A stretch of 64,000 nt of DNA from Pseudomonas denitrificans (nom. rej.). Lineage in GTDB: Bacteria > Pseudomonadota > Gammaproteobacteria > Pseudomonadales > Pseudomonadaceae. Below the pieces are notes generated by a model. That model searched no databases. It had not been told where the DNA came from and saw only the letters and a list, made by a program, of their open reading frames with translations. Positions 19,598 through 32,488 of the stretch are shown here, piece by piece. The position numbers and the translations under genes are program-made. The stretch is from NCBI RefSeq assembly GCF_008807415.1, contig NZ_CP043626.1, forward strand, positions 434,001-498,000, given 5' to 3'. Every line of letters begins with the position of its first letter. Positions within the stretch are counted from its first letter, which is position 1.

Positions 19598-20614
19598 ATG
19601 CTGGTGATGCGCCCCGCCCAAGTGGCCGACCTGCAGCAAGTGCAGCGTCTCGCCGCGGACAGCCCGGTCGGCGTCACGTCGCTGCCGGACGACGCGGAAC
19701 GCCTGCGCGAGAAGATACTTGCCTCGGAGGCTTCGTTTACCGCCGAAGTGAGCTTCAACGGTGAAGAGAGCTACTTCTTCGTGCTCGAGGACAGTGAGAC
19801 CGGCCGCCTCGTCGGCTGCTCGGCCATTGTCGCCTCGGCCGGTTTCTCCGAGCCGTTCTACAGCTTCCGCAACGAGACCTTCGTGCACGCTTCCCGCGAG
19901 CTGAAGATCCACAACAAGATCCACGTCCTCTCGCTGTGCCATGACCTCACCGGCAACAGCCTGCTGACCAGCTTCTACGTCGAGCGCGACCTGGTGAACA
20001 CGCCGATCGCCGAGCTCAACTCCCGTGGCCGCCTGCTGTTCATGGCCAGCCATCCGGAGCGCTTCGCCGATGCGGTGGTCGTGGAGATCGTCGGCTACAG
20101 CGACGATCAGGGCCAGTCGCCGTTCTGGAACGCCATCGGTCGCAACTTCTTCGACCTCGACTACACCGAGGCCGAGAAGCTTTCCGGGCTGAAGAGCCGC
20201 ACCTTCCTCGCCGAGCTGATGCCGCACTACCCGATCTATGTGCCGCTGCTGCCAGACGAGGCGCAGGAGGCGATGGGCCAGGTGCATCCGCGTGCGCAGA
20301 TCACCTTCGACATCCTGATGCGCGACGGCTTCGAGTCCGAGAACTACGTGGACATCTTCGATGGCGGCCCGGCGCTGCATGCGCGCACTTCGAACATCCG
20401 CTCCATCGCGCAGAGCCGGCAGGTGCCGGTGCGTATTGGCGAGGGCGGCAAGGGTAACCGTGGTTACCTCGTCACCAACGGCCAGCTGCAGGATTTCCGC
20501 GCCATTGTCGCCGAACTCGACTGGGTGCCGGGCAAGCCCGTCACCCTGAATCAGGAAACCGCCGATGCCCTGGGCATCGGCGAGGGCGCCAGCGTGCGCC
20601 TGGTTGCGATCTGA
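19598..20614 (+). CDS. aruF: Arginine N-succinyltransferase subunit alpha AruF
   Basis: A 338-residue AstA-family acyltransferase. It starts MLVMRPAQVADLQQVQRLA, a GNAT-like N-terminus. LSLCHDLTGNSLLTSFYVE and GQSPFWNAIGRNFFDLDY are conserved family regions. With AruG it forms the heteromeric enzyme that transfers succinyl from succinyl-CoA to arginine, the first step of the pathway. AGAGGAG precedes ATG 19598. It is clearly homologous to the next gene (same block order), so the pair arose by duplication. Confidence 0.94.
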   Translation: MLVMRPAQVADLQQVQRLAADSPVGVTSLPDDAERLREKILASEASFTAEVSFNGEESYFFVLEDSETGRLVGCSAIVASAGFSEPFYSFRNETFVHASRELKIHNKIHVLSLCHDLTGNSLLTSFYVERDLVNTPIAELNSRGRLLFMASHPERFADAVVVEIVGYSDDQGQSPFWNAIGRNFFDLDYTEAEKLSGLKSRTFLAELMPHYPIYVPLLPDEAQEAMGQVHPRAQITFDILMRDGFESENYVDIFDGGPALHARTSNIRSIAQSRQVPVRIGEGGKGNRGYLVTNGQLQDFRAIVAELDWVPGKPVTLNQETADALGIGEGASVRLVAI

Positions 20615-20625
20615 GGGGAGAGAGC

Positions 20626-23136
<2,511 letters not shown>

Positions 23137-23137
<1 letters not shown>

Positions 23138-24483
23138 TGACCGCCTATGAAATGAACTTCGATGGTCTGGTCGGGCCGACGCACAACTACGGCGGCCTGT
23201 CCTACGGCAACGTCGCCTCGCAGAGCAATAGCCAGGCCGCGTCCAACCCGCGCGAAGCGGCGAAGCAGGGCCTGTCGAAGATGAAGGCGCTGATGGAGAT
23301 GGGCTTCAAGCAGGGCGTGTTCGCCCCGCAGGAGCGTCCGGCCGTTGCCTCGCTGCGCGCCCTGGGCTTCTCCGGCAGCGACGCCGAAGTGATCGCCAGG
23401 GCGGCGAAAGAGGCCATGCCGCTGCTCGCCGCCGTCAGCTCGGCGTCCTGCATGTGGACCGCCAACGCCGCCACCGTCAGCCCCGGTGCCGACACGGCCG
23501 ATGGCCGCGTGCACTTCACCGCCGCCAACCTGAACTGCAAGTTCCACCGCTCCATCGAGCATCCGCAGACCAGCCGTATCCTCGCGGCGATGTTCAATGA
23601 CGAGCAGCACTTCGCCCACCACGCCGCGCTGCCGGCGGTCGCCCAGTTCGGCGATGAGGGCGCGGCCAACCACACGCGTTTCTGCAAATCCTATGGCGAG
23701 GCCGGCGTCGAGTTCTTCGTGTTCGGTCGCAGCGCCTTCGACAGCCGCTTCCCGGCACCGCAGCGCTACCCGGCGCGTCAGACCCTGGAAGCCTGCCAGG
23801 CGGTCGCCCGCCTGCACGGCCTGAGCGATGACGGCGTGGTCTACGCCCAGCAGAACCCGGCGGTAATCGACCAGGGCGTGTTCCACAACGACGTGATCGC
23901 GGTCGGCAACGGCGAAGTGCTGTTCCACCACGAAGACGCCTTCCTCGACACCGAGCGCGTGCTTGCCGAGCTGCACGACAAGCTGGGGCGCCGTGGCGGT
24001 CGCTTCCGCGCCGTGTGCGTGCCGCGCGACCAGGTCACCGTCGAGGACGCGGTGAAGTCCTACCTGTTCAACAGCCAGCTGCTCACCCGTGCCGACGGCA
24101 ACATGCTGCTGATCGTCCCGGAGGAGTGCCGCAAGAACGAGCGCGTGTGGCAATACCTCTCGCGTCTGACCGCCGAGGACGGCCCGATCCGCGAGGTGAA
24201 GGTGTTCGACCTCAAGCAGAGCATGCAGAACGGCGGTGGACCCGCCTGCCTGCGCCTGCGCGTGGCGCTCAGCGACGCCGAGCTGGTTGCGGTCAATCCG
24301 GGCGTGATCATGACCCCGACCCTGCACGACACCTTGGTCACCTGGGTCGACAAGCATTACCGCGATCGCCTGGCCGAAACCGACCTGGCCGATCCGCAAT
24401 TGCTCGTCGAGTGCCGGACGGCGTTGGATGAATTGAGCCAGATCCTTAAACTGGGCTCGGTTTATCCCTTCCAGCAGATTTGA
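23137..24483 (+). CDS. aruB: N-succinylarginine dihydrolase AruB
   Basis: A 448-residue guanidine-hydrolysing enzyme (AstB family): N2-succinylarginine gives N2-succinylornithine, two ammonia and CO2. It starts [20 protein letters not shown], the family hallmark with the substrate-binding Asn/His. The catalytic Cys is in [16 protein letters not shown] (about 367) and a catalytic His in [12 protein letters not shown] (about 248). ATG 23137 is used rather than GTG 23134 because it matches the family start and overlaps the aruD stop. Confidence 0.95.
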
Positions 24484-24492
24484 GTAACTGAC

Positions 24493-24774
24493 ATGACCGA
24501 AAGCCTCCCGCTGATTCTCGAAGACAACAAGGGCGAGCGCCGCGAGACCCACACCGCGCGCCTGGCCATCCGCCTGGAAGGGCGCGAGCTGTGGCTGGAG
24601 GCCGACGGCAAGGGCGGCCTTACGATCTACGCCGACTCCCATGAGGACGACGCCGAGATCCCGCTGCTGGTGGTGCGCCCGCAGGCGGTGAACCAGTTGG
24701 GCCTGAGCCTCGAGCTGGAAGCCGCCGAAGTCCACGAACATGGTCCAGACTGTGGATGTGACCATCACCACTGA
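24493..24774 (+). CDS. Small conserved protein with metal-binding-like tail, in aru operon
   Basis: A 93-residue protein between aruB and aruE, the place of PA0900 in P. aeruginosa. The body ([20 protein letters not shown] to [10 protein letters not shown]) looks like a compact beta-rich domain with no signal peptide. It ends [13 protein letters not shown], a His/Cys cluster that could bind zinc or nickel. AruE and AotO are zinc enzymes, so a metal-handling role is possible but is inference only. It starts ten bases after the aruB stop and is probably co-transcribed. No characterised family is recognised. Confidence 0.8.
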   Translation: MTESLPLILEDNKGERRETHTARLAIRLEGRELWLEADGKGGLTIYADSHEDDAEIPLLVVRPQAVNQLGLSLELEAAEVHEHGPDCGCDHHH

Positions 24775-24824
24775 TCGCGGAGTCCGTGGCCGCTCCGGCC
24801 GCGGGGAATGATGGAGGCGTCCGC

Positions 24825-25817
24825 ATGCTAGCTCTGGGCAAACTGCTCGAACTGACCCTCGCCGGCCGTGAGCCGACGGAAAAGATTCAGCTCACCGCGG
24901 ACGGCACCCGTCTGCACTGGCTGGCTGAAGGCGCCCTCGAAGTCACTCCGCCGGTGGCGCGCGACAATGGCCGCGACCTGCTGCTCTCGGCAGGTATCCA
25001 CGGCAACGAGACGGCCCCCATCGAACTGCTCGACCGACTGGTGCACCGCATCGCCCGTGGCGAGCTGAAGCCGGCGTCGCGGGTGCTGTTCCTGCTCGGC
25101 AATCCCGAGGCCATGCGCCGTGGCGAGCGTTACCTGGAACAGGACATCAACCGCCTGTTCTGCGGTCGCCACGAGGAGGGCAGCGGCAACGAGGCCCTGC
25201 GTGCGTCGGAGCTGGAGCGTCTGGCTGCCGCGTTCTTCGCCCGTGAGGGCCGCCCGCGCCTGCACTACGACCTGCACACGGCCATCCGAGGTTCGAAGAT
25301 CGAGCAGTTCGCGCTCTACCCCTGGGCCAGCGGCCGCGAGCACTCCCGCGACGAGCTGGCGCGCCTGCGCAGCGCCGGCATCGATGCGGTACTGCTGCAA
25401 AGCAAGCCGGGCATCACCTTCAGCGCCTACACCTACAGCCAGCTCGGCGCCGAGGCGTTCACCCTGGAACTGGGCAAGGCGCGGCCGTTCGGCCAGAACC
25501 AGGCGGTGAACCTGGATCGCCTCGAAGCGATGCTGCAGGGCGTGATCAGCGGCCAGGAAGCGGACGGCGCACAGCTCGACGGCCTGCAACTGTTCGCGGT
25601 CTCCCGCGAAGTGATCAAGCACAGCGACCACTTCCGCCTGCACCTGGACGACGCGGTGGACAATTTCACCGAGCTGGACCACGGCTTCCTGCTCGCCGAG
25701 GACATCGGCGGCACCCGCTGGATCGTGGAAGAGCAGGGCGCGCGGATCATCTTCCCCAACCCGCGGGTGAAGAACGGCCTGCGCGCCGGCATCCTGGTCA
25801 TTCCCACCGAGCTCTGA
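24825..25817 (+). CDS. aruE: Succinylglutamate desuccinylase AruE
   Basis: A 330-residue zinc hydrolase of the AstE/M14 family that splits N2-succinylglutamate into succinate and glutamate, the last step of the pathway. [14 protein letters not shown] (about 62) gives the H-x-x-E zinc ligands and [10 protein letters not shown] (about 156) the third His. [14 protein letters not shown] contains the catalytic Glu. ATG 24825 has GGAGG seven bases upstream; the in-frame extension to 24786 is not needed. Confidence 0.94.
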   Translation: MLALGKLLELTLAGREPTEKIQLTADGTRLHWLAEGALEVTPPVARDNGRDLLLSAGIHGNETAPIELLDRLVHRIARGELKPASRVLFLLGNPEAMRRGERYLEQDINRLFCGRHEEGSGNEALRASELERLAAAFFAREGRPRLHYDLHTAIRGSKIEQFALYPWASGREHSRDELARLRSAGIDAVLLQSKPGITFSAYTYSQLGAEAFTLELGKARPFGQNQAVNLDRLEAMLQGVISGQEADGAQLDGLQLFAVSREVIKHSDHFRLHLDDAVDNFTELDHGFLLAEDIGGTRWIVEEQGARIIFPNPRVKNGLRAGILVIPTEL

Positions 25818-25909
25818 TCTCCCCGGCGCGCGCCCATCGCGCGCCTTGTTTCCCCTCTGGCGAGCGCTTAGCATCGGCCCTTTGAGCCTGATGCCCGAGG
25901 AGCCTTGCC

Positions 25910-26914
25910 ATGTCCATCATCGACCTTCGCAGCGACACCGTGACCCTGCCCACCGCCGGCATGCGCGAGGCGATGGCGCGGGCCGAGCTGGGCGATGACG
26001 TCTACGGCGAAGACCCGACGGTGAACCGCCTGGAAGCGACCCTGGCCGAGCGCCTGGGCTTCGCCGCCGCGCTGTTCGTGCCCACTGGCACCATGAGCAA
26101 CCTGCTCGGCCTGATGGCCCATTGCGGCCGGGGCGACGAGTACATCGTCGGCCAGCAGGCGCACACCTATAAATATGAAGGCGGCGGCGCTGCGGTCCTG
26201 GGCTCGATCCAGCCGCAACCCATCGATGGCGAAGCCGACGGCTCGCTGGACCTGGCCAAGGTCGAGGCGGCGATCAAGCAGGACGATTTCCACTTCGCCC
26301 GCACCCGCCTGCTGGCGCTGGAAAACACCATGCAGGGCAAGGTCCTGCCGCTGACCTATCTGGCCGCTGCACGGGAAATGACCCGCCGCCGTGGCCTGGC
26401 GCTGCACCTGGACGGCGCGCGCCTGTACAACGCGGCAGTGAAGCTGGGCGTTGATGCCAGCGAGATCACCCGCCACTTCGACTCCGTCTCTGTTTGCTTG
26501 TCCAAGGGCCTTGGCGCGCCGGTGGGGTCGGTGCTCTGCGGCGATGCCGAGCTGATCGGTCGCGCGCGTCGCCTGCGCAAGATGGTCGGCGGCGGCATGC
26601 GTCAGGCCGGTGGCCTCGCCGCGGCGGCGCTGTACGCGCTGGACCATCAGGTCGAGCGCCTGGTCGAGGACCACGCCAACGCTGAAGGGCTGGGCCGTGG
26701 CCTGGCTGAACTGGGCTACGCCATCGAGCCGGTGCAGACCAACATGGTCTACGTCGGCATCGGCGAGCAGGCCGGCGCGCTGGGCGAGCACCTGGCCGAA
26801 CGCGGCATTCGCGTCAGCCCGGCGGCGCGCCTGCGGCTGGTCACCCACCTGGATGTGAAAAACGCCGATATCCCGCGTATCGTCGAAGCTTTTGCCGCCT
26901 TTCGTCGTTCCTGA
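25910..26914 (+). CDS. ltaE: Low-specificity L-threonine aldolase
   Basis: A 334-residue PLP enzyme (beta-eliminating lyase fold) that cleaves L-threonine and allo-threonine to glycine and acetaldehyde. It starts MSIIDLRSDTVTLPTAGMRE, the threonine aldolase hallmark. GDDVYGEDPTVNRLE follows, and the PLP-binding Lys is in SVCLSKGLGAPVGSVL (about 200). LHLDGARLYNAAV holds the PLP-interacting Asp/Arg. AGGAG precedes the start. It stands alone between aruE and alaS. Confidence 0.92.
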   Translation: MSIIDLRSDTVTLPTAGMREAMARAELGDDVYGEDPTVNRLEATLAERLGFAAALFVPTGTMSNLLGLMAHCGRGDEYIVGQQAHTYKYEGGGAAVLGSIQPQPIDGEADGSLDLAKVEAAIKQDDFHFARTRLLALENTMQGKVLPLTYLAAAREMTRRRGLALHLDGARLYNAAVKLGVDASEITRHFDSVSVCLSKGLGAPVGSVLCGDAELIGRARRLRKMVGGGMRQAGGLAAAALYALDHQVERLVEDHANAEGLGRGLAELGYAIEPVQTNMVYVGIGEQAGALGEHLAERGIRVSPAARLRLVTHLDVKNADIPRIVEAFAAFRRS

Positions 26915-26923
26915 CAGAAATTA

Positions 26924-26952
26924 TTGCGCGATAGGGGTTAACTATCGCGCAA
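26924..26952. other. Perfect palindrome between threonine aldolase gene and alaS
   Basis: TTGCGCGATAG and CTATCGCGCAA form an 11-base perfect inverted repeat with a 7-base loop. It starts ten bases after the upstream stop and ends about 30 bases before the alaS -10 TATAAT (26981-26986). It may terminate the upstream gene or act as an operator for alaS. No T-run follows on either strand. Confidence 0.6.
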
Positions 26953-27035
26953 AGACACTACAACCTTGATGCGGGGCCGATATAATGCGGCCCTTTGCCG
27001 GCGATTCGTGGCCGCATTTTTCCGTGGAAGAACCT

Positions 27036-29660
27036 ATGAAAAGCGCTGAAATCCGTGAAGCCTTCCTCCGCTTCTTCGAAGAGAAGGGGCACACCCGCGT
27101 AGCGTCCAGTTCGCTGATCCCCGCGAACGACCCGACCCTGCTGTTCACCAACGCAGGCATGAACCAGTTCAAGGATTGCTTCCTGGGCCTGGAAAAGCGC
27201 GCCTACACCCGCGCTACCACCAGCCAGAAGTGCGTGCGTGCCGGCGGCAAGCACAACGACCTGGAAAACGTCGGTTACACCGCGCGCCACCACACCTTCT
27301 TCGAAATGCTGGGCAACTTCAGCTTCGGCGACTATTTCAAGCGCGACGCGATCACCTACGCCTGGGAATTCCTGACCTCGGACAAGTGGCTGAACCTGCC
27401 CAAGGAAAAGCTCTGGGTCACCGTCTATGCCAGCGATGACGAGGCGTACGACATCTGGACCCAGGAAGTCGGCATTCCCGCCGAGCGCATGGTCCGCATC
27501 GGCGACAACAAGGGCGCTCCCTACGCTTCGGACAACTTCTGGGCGATGGGTGACACCGGTCCGTGCGGCCCGTGCACCGAGATCTTCTTCGACCACGGCG
27601 CCGACATCTGGGGCGGCCCGCCCGGCTCGCCGGAAGAAGACGGCGACCGCTACATCGAGATCTGGAACAACGTCTTCATGCAGTTCAACCGCACCGCGGA
27701 CGGCGTCATGCACCCGCTGCCGGCGCCGAGCGTGGACACCGGCATGGGCCTTGAGCGCATCAGCGCCGTGCTGCAGCACGTCCACTCGAACTACGAGATC
27801 GACCTGTTCCAGAGCCTGCTGAAGGCTTCGGCCGACGCCATCGGCTGCGCCAACGACGACGCACCGTCGCTGAAAGTCGTTGCCGACCACATCCGTTCCT
27901 GCGGCTTCCTGATCGCCGACGGCGTGCTGCCGTCCAACGAAGGCCGTGGCTACGTGCTGCGCCGCATCATCCGTCGCGCCTGCCGCCACGGTAACAAGCT
28001 GGGCGCCAAGGGCACCTTCTTCCACAAGATCGTCTCCGCCCTCGTCGGCGAGATGGGCGAGGCCTTCGTCGAGCTCAAGCAGCAGCAGGCGCACATCGAG
28101 CGCGTGCTCAAGACCGAGGAAGAGCAGTTCGCCAAGACCCTGGAGCAGGGCCTGAAGATCCTCGAGCAGGACCTGTCCGAGCTCAAGGGCAGCGTCATCC
28201 CCGGCAACGTGGTGTTCAAGCTGTACGACACCTATGGCTTCCCGGTGGACCTGACCAACGACATCGCCCGCGAGCGCAGCCTGACCCTCGACGAGGAAGG
28301 CTTCGAGCGCGAGATGGAGGCCCAGCGCGAGCGTGCCCGCTCCGCCAGCGCCTTCGGCATGGACTACAACAGCCTGGTGAAAGTGGATGGCGACACCCGC
28401 TTCCTCGGCTACCAGGGCGTTTCCGGCGCCGGCCAGATCATCGCCCTGTTCAAGGACGGCAAGGCCGTCGAGCAGTTGGGTGAAGGCGAGGAGGGCGTGG
28501 TCGTCCTCGACCAGACTCCGTTCTACGCCGAGTCGGGCGGCCAGGTTGGCGACAGCGGTTTCCTTGAGGCTGCCGGCGTGCGCTTCGACGTGCGCGACAC
28601 CACCAAGGCTGGCGGCGCTCACCTGCACCACGGTGTAGTTGCCCAGGGCAGCCTGACCGTTGGCGCTGCCGTGAAGGCCGAGGTCGCGCCTGGCGTGCGC
28701 CAGGCCACTGCGCTGAACCACTCCGCTACCCACCTGCTGCACGCCGCGCTGCGCCAGGTGCTGGGCGATCATGTCCAGCAGAAGGGCTCGCTGGTCGACA
28801 GCCAGCGCCTGCGTTTCGACTTCAGCCACTTCGAGGCGATCAAGCCCGAGCAACTGAAGCAGCTGGAAGATATCGTCAACAGCGAAATCCGCAAGAACTC
28901 CGAGGTCGAGACCGAAGAGACCGATATCGAGTCCGCCAAGAACAAGGGCGCCATGGCGCTGTTCGGCGAGAAGTACGGTGATCAGGTGCGCGTGCTGAGC
29001 ATGGGCGGCAAGTTCTCCGTCGAGCTGTGCGGCGGTACCCACGTGTCCCGCACCGGCGATATCGGCCTGTTCAAGATCACCAGCGAAGGCGGTGTGGCTT
29101 CCGGCGTGCGTCGTATCGAGGCGGTCACCGGCGGCGCAGCGCTGGCCTACCTCAACGGTGCCGAAGAGCAGCTCAAGGAGGCAGCCGGCCTGGTCAAGGG
29201 CAGCCGTGACAACCTGCTGGACAAGCTCTCCGGTCTGATCGAACGCAACCGTCAGCTGGAGAAGGAACTGGAGCAGCTCAAGGCCAAGGCCGCCAGCGCG
29301 GCCGGCGACGACCTGGCGGGTTCCGCCGTGGAAGTCGGTGGCGTGAAGGTGCTGTCCTCGCGTCTCGACGGCCTGGACGGCAAGGCGCTGCTGGCGCTGG
29401 TCGACCAGTTGAAGAACAAGCTGGGCAGCGGGGTCATCCTGCTGGGCGGCGTGTTCGAAGAGAAGGTCGTGCTGGTCGCCGGCGTGACCCAGGACCTGAC
29501 CGCCAAGCTGAAAGCGGGCGATCTGATGAAGCAGGCCGCTGCGGCCGTGGGCGGGAAGGGCGGTGGTCGCCCGGACATGGCCCAGGGCGGTGGCGTCGAT
29601 GCCGGCAAGCTGGACGAAGCTCTGGCGCTGGCAGTGAAATTTGTCGAACAGGGCCTCTAA
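27036..29660 (+). CDS. alaS: Alanine-tRNA ligase AlaS
   Basis: An 874-residue class-II synthetase that charges tRNA-Ala. The catalytic core starts [17 protein letters not shown] and includes [29 protein letters not shown] (motif region, about 175-190) and [10 protein letters not shown] (motif 3) follow. The editing domain has [19 protein letters not shown] (about 565) and [13 protein letters not shown] (about 667). The C-terminal C-Ala domain is present ([12 protein letters not shown] to [15 protein letters not shown]). ATG 27036 matches the family start; the in-frame extension to 26985 overlaps the promoter. Confidence 0.97.
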   Translation: MKSAEIREAFLRFFEEKGHTRVASSSLIPANDPTLLFTNAGMNQFKDCFLGLEKRAYTRATTSQKCVRAGGKHNDLENVGYTARHHTFFEMLGNFSFGDYFKRDAITYAWEFLTSDKWLNLPKEKLWVTVYASDDEAYDIWTQEVGIPAERMVRIGDNKGAPYASDNFWAMGDTGPCGPCTEIFFDHGADIWGGPPGSPEEDGDRYIEIWNNVFMQFNRTADGVMHPLPAPSVDTGMGLERISAVLQHVHSNYEIDLFQSLLKASADAIGCANDDAPSLKVVADHIRSCGFLIADGVLPSNEGRGYVLRRIIRRACRHGNKLGAKGTFFHKIVSALVGEMGEAFVELKQQQAHIERVLKTEEEQFAKTLEQGLKILEQDLSELKGSVIPGNVVFKLYDTYGFPVDLTNDIARERSLTLDEEGFEREMEAQRERARSASAFGMDYNSLVKVDGDTRFLGYQGVSGAGQIIALFKDGKAVEQLGEGEEGVVVLDQTPFYAESGGQVGDSGFLEAAGVRFDVRDTTKAGGAHLHHGVVAQGSLTVGAAVKAEVAPGVRQATALNHSATHLLHAALRQVLGDHVQQKGSLVDSQRLRFDFSHFEAIKPEQLKQLEDIVNSEIRKNSEVETEETDIESAKNKGAMALFGEKYGDQVRVLSMGGKFSVELCGGTHVSRTGDIGLFKITSEGGVASGVRRIEAVTGGAALAYLNGAEEQLKEAAGLVKGSRDNLLDKLSGLIERNRQLEKELEQLKAKAASAAGDDLAGSAVEVGGVKVLSSRLDGLDGKALLALVDQLKNKLGSGVILLGGVFEEKVVLVAGVTQDLTAKLKAGDLMKQAAAAVGGKGGGRPDMAQGGGVDAGKLDEALALAVKFVEQGL

Positions 29661-29761
29661 AGGCCCTGAAATACGGGGCCCGCAGCGCGTCCGGCGGGCC
29701 TTGGCAGCATGCGGTGATGCATGTTTAATGGGCGCCCTTCAGGAATCAGGCGGCTTTTGAA

Positions 29762-30997
29762 ATGGCTTTGATCGTACAGAAGTTTGGAGGGACCTCCGTC
29801 GGCACCGTCGAGAGAATCGAGCAGGTAGCCGAGAAGGTGAAGAAATTCCGTGAAGCGGGCGACGACATCGTCGTGGTGGTGTCCGCCATGAGCGGCGAGA
29901 CCAACCGCCTGATTGGTCTGGCGAAACAGATCATGGACCAGCCCATTCCGCGCGAGCTGGATGTGATGGTCTCCACCGGCGAACAAGTGACCATCGCCCT
30001 GCTGAGCATGGCGCTGATGAAGCGCGGCGTGCCGGCGGTTTCCTACACCGGTAACCAGGTCCGTATCCTGACCGACAGTTCCCACACCAAGGCGCGTATC
30101 CTGAGCATCGACGATGCGAACATTCGCGCAGATCTGAAAGCAGGCCGCGTAGTCGTGGTCGCCGGCTTCCAGGGTGTGGACGAGCAGGGCAACATCACCA
30201 CCCTCGGCCGTGGCGGTTCCGACACTACCGGCGTAGCTCTGGCGGCGGCACTGAAGGCCGACGAGTGCCAGATCTACACCGACGTCGATGGCGTCTACAC
30301 CACCGACCCGCGCGTCGTGCCGCAGGCGCGTCGCCTGGACAAGATCACCTTCGAAGAGATGCTGGAAATGGCCAGCCTCGGTTCCAAGGTGCTGCAGATC
30401 CGCTCGGTGGAATTCGCCGGCAAGTACAACGTCCCGCTGCGCGTGCTGCACAGCTTCCAGGAGGGTCCGGGCACCCTCATTACCCTTGATGAAGAGGAAT
30501 CCATGGAACAGCCGATCATCTCCGGCATCGCCTTCAACCGCGACGAAGCCAAGCTGACCATCCGTGGCGTACCGGATACCCCCGGCGTTGCTTTCAAGAT
30601 TCTCGGCCCGATCAGTGCCGCCAATGTAGAAGTCGACATGATCGTGCAGAACGTCGCGCACGATAACACCACCGACTTCACCTTCACCGTGCACCGCAAC
30701 GACTACCAGGCTGCCCTGGAAATCCTCAAGCAGACCGCCACCACCATCGGTGCGCGCGAAGCCACTGGCGACACCAACATCGCCAAGGTTTCCATCGTCG
30801 GTGTCGGCATGCGGTCCCACGCCGGTGTCGCCAGCCGCATGTTCGAAGCCCTGGCCAAGGAGACCATCAATATCCAGATGATCTCCACCTCGGAAATCAA
30901 GGTTTCCGTGGTCATCGAAGAGAAATACCTCGAGTTGGCGGTCCGTGCCCTGCACACCGCTTTCGAACTCGACGCCCCGGCCCGACAGGGCGAGTAA
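29762..30997 (+). CDS. lysC: Aspartate kinase LysC
   Basis: A 411-residue aspartokinase, the first step to lysine, threonine, methionine and diaminopimelate. The kinase domain starts with VQKFGGTSVGTVERIEQ. TLGRGGSDTTGVALAAALKA and IYTDVDGVYTTDPR are nucleotide and aspartate sites. Two ACT domains for feedback regulation follow after about residue 265. An internal in-frame ATG at 30503, preceded by GAAGAGGAA, would make a separate 164-residue regulatory (beta) subunit, as known for alpha2-beta2 aspartokinases. A terminator follows. Confidence 0.95.
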   Translation: MALIVQKFGGTSVGTVERIEQVAEKVKKFREAGDDIVVVVSAMSGETNRLIGLAKQIMDQPIPRELDVMVSTGEQVTIALLSMALMKRGVPAVSYTGNQVRILTDSSHTKARILSIDDANIRADLKAGRVVVVAGFQGVDEQGNITTLGRGGSDTTGVALAAALKADECQIYTDVDGVYTTDPRVVPQARRLDKITFEEMLEMASLGSKVLQIRSVEFAGKYNVPLRVLHSFQEGPGTLITLDEEESMEQPIISGIAFNRDEAKLTIRGVPDTPGVAFKILGPISAANVEVDMIVQNVAHDNTTDFTFTVHRNDYQAALEILKQTATTIGAREATGDTNIAKVSIVGVGMRSHAGVASRMFEALAKETINIQMISTSEIKVSVVIEEKYLELAVRALHTAFELDAPARQGE

Positions 30998-31011
30998 GGC
31001 GGGATATACCG

Positions 31012-31037
31012 AAAGGCGCGGCTACCCCGCGCCTTTT
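31012..31037 (+). terminator. Rho-independent terminator after lysC
   Basis: AAAGGCGCGG pairs with CCGCGCCTTT around CTACC and runs into a T-rich tail. Confidence 0.88.
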
Positions 31038-31183
31038 GTCGTTTTTGACTGTCTGACAGGAACTTTCTTTCCGGCAGGACTGGTCAATACTTGGGTGAAG
31101 GATTCGCGCACTTGATCTATACGAATCTGCCACCATTTCTTTTTTTGCAGACTGCTTATCCCGTAACACGTAAGGAGAAAGGA

Positions 31184-31369
31184 ATGCTGATTCTGACACG
31201 CCGGGTCGGAGAGACCCTGATGGTCGGTGATGACGTCACCGTGACTGTACTGGGCGTCAAAGGCAATCAGGTGCGTATCGGTGTGAATGCGCCGAAGGAA
31301 GTTGCCGTGCACCGTGAGGAAATCTACCAGCGCATCCAGAAAGAGAAAGACCAAGAACCAAACCATTAA
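31184..31369 (+). CDS. rsmA: Carbon storage regulator RsmA/CsrA
   Basis: A 61-residue RNA-binding protein: [20 protein letters not shown] then [20 protein letters not shown], with the RNA-contact Arg44 in VHREEIYQR. It binds GGA motifs near ribosome sites and switches between motile and biofilm programmes, antagonised by RsmY/RsmZ-type RNAs. A strong ribosome site (TAAGGAGAAAGG) precedes ATG 31184 and itself has two GGA/AGGA motifs, so autoregulation is possible. The position between lysC and the tRNA-Ser gene is conserved in gammaproteobacteria. Confidence 0.97.
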   Translation: MLILTRRVGETLMVGDDVTVTVLGVKGNQVRIGVNAPKEVAVHREEIYQRIQKEKDQEPNH

Positions 31370-31429
31370 TTTTTCTAAAATTTTTCTTTGCAAACGGGGA
31401 AAACATGGATATCATGCGCCCCGTGTTGC

Positions 31430-31522
<93 letters not shown>

Positions 31523-31629
31523 GCATCCTCTGGTGCGATGAGTTGTCCAGTTACGTAAGTGACTGAAAAGATTGAAAAATCTTGTTGACAGGTCAGAAAA
31601 ATCGCCCTAGAATTTGCGCCCTCATCAGC

Positions 31630-31706
31630 GCACTCATAGCTCAGCTGGATAGAGTACTCGGCTACGAACCGAGCGGTCGGAGGTTCGAATCCTCCTGAGT
31701 GCGCCA
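31630..31706 (+). tRNA. tRNA-Arg(ACG), copy 1
   Basis: A 77-base tRNA. Acceptor GCACTCA pairs with TGAGTGC, then G and encoded CCA. The anticodon stem CTCGG/CCGAG encloses CTACGAA, anticodon ACG, read after A34 deamination as ICG. It is identical to the copy at 31805. Confidence 0.97.
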
Positions 31707-31804
31707 TATACGAGGCAACGCGAAAGCGGGGCTTCAGTGGCGAAAGGGCTGAAAAGCCATTAGCTGCAACCAGTTGGTGAATCTGGTTAAACTTTGCCAA
31801 CGAC

Positions 31805-31881
31805 GCACTCATAGCTCAGCTGGATAGAGTACTCGGCTACGAACCGAGCGGTCGGAGGTTCGAATCCTCCTGAGTGCGCCA
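31805..31881 (+). tRNA. tRNA-Arg(ACG), copy 2
   Basis: The same 77 bases as the copy at 31630, with the encoded CCA. The identity extends slightly into both flanks (CGCACTCATAG and CCATATAC), suggesting a recent tandem duplication. A terminator follows. Confidence 0.97.
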
Positions 31882-31886
31882 TATAC

Positions 31887-31917
31887 AAAAGGGCCTGCAG
31901 TAATGCAGGCCCTTTTT
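31887..31917 (+). terminator. Rho-independent terminator after the tRNA cluster
   Basis: AAAAGGGCCTGCA pairs with TGCAGGCCCTTTT around GTAA, with a T-run. Confidence 0.93.
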
Positions 31918-31963
31918 CTTTGCCTTCAAAAAACTTTCCATTCGAAAAACATGGGCAGCGTAA

Positions 31964-32488
31964 TCAGCGCTTCGCCTTGCCCATCACGCAACCATCCTCA
32001 TCGAAGCTCACGGTGCGTGCACCGTGCTTCTTGTCCGCCTCGTAGTGATAGCGCAGCGTCTCGTTATGCTGGCTGGTCCTGTCCGGCCGCCCGAGGGCGC
32101 TCTCCACGTCGCTGCGCGTCATTCCCGTCCTCACGCGCCCCTCGATGATCGCCTTGCGTCGTGAGCTGCCGGTGACGCGGTTGCCGCAGCCGTTCTGCTG
32201 TTCACCAACGACCACGACGGACTCGCGCTCGGCTTCCTTGCCCTGGCCTTTGCTGCGCGCCAGCGGCTTCTGTGGGGCGGACTCCTGCGGGATCGCCATC
32301 GGCACCGGCTCGCCGCTGCCGGGCGTGGGGTTGTTCGCTTCCTGGATTTCCTGCTGCCTTTCCGCGGGGCAGCCATACTGACTGAACAGCACGCTGCCGT
32401 CGGCCGCAGTGCAGCGGAACACCGAGGCCGCCTCGCTGGTCGGAACCAGTGGAATCAGGAGTGAGCAGAGCAGGGCGGACAGGCGCAT
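31964..32488 (-). CDS. DUF4124-domain periplasmic protein with SmpA-like tail
   Basis: A 174-residue secreted protein. The signal peptide covers residues 1-20 (LSALLCSLLIPLVPTSEA). A DUF4124-type segment follows (ASVFRCTAADGSVLFSQYGC, with two Cys). A polar Pro/Glu linker comes next, and then GMTRSDVESALGRPDRTS, which resembles the short SmpA/OmlA-like repeat in outer-membrane assembly lipoproteins. It has no lipobox Cys after the signal. GGAGG precedes ATG 32488. Function is unknown; a cell-envelope role is likely. Confidence 0.78.
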   Translation of the reverse strand: MRLSALLCSLLIPLVPTSEAASVFRCTAADGSVLFSQYGCPAERQQEIQEANNPTPGSGEPVPMAIPQESAPQKPLARSKGQGKEAERESVVVVGEQQNGCGNRVTGSSRRKAIIEGRVRTGMTRSDVESALGRPDRTSQHNETLRYHYEADKKHGARTVSFDEDGCVMGKAKR

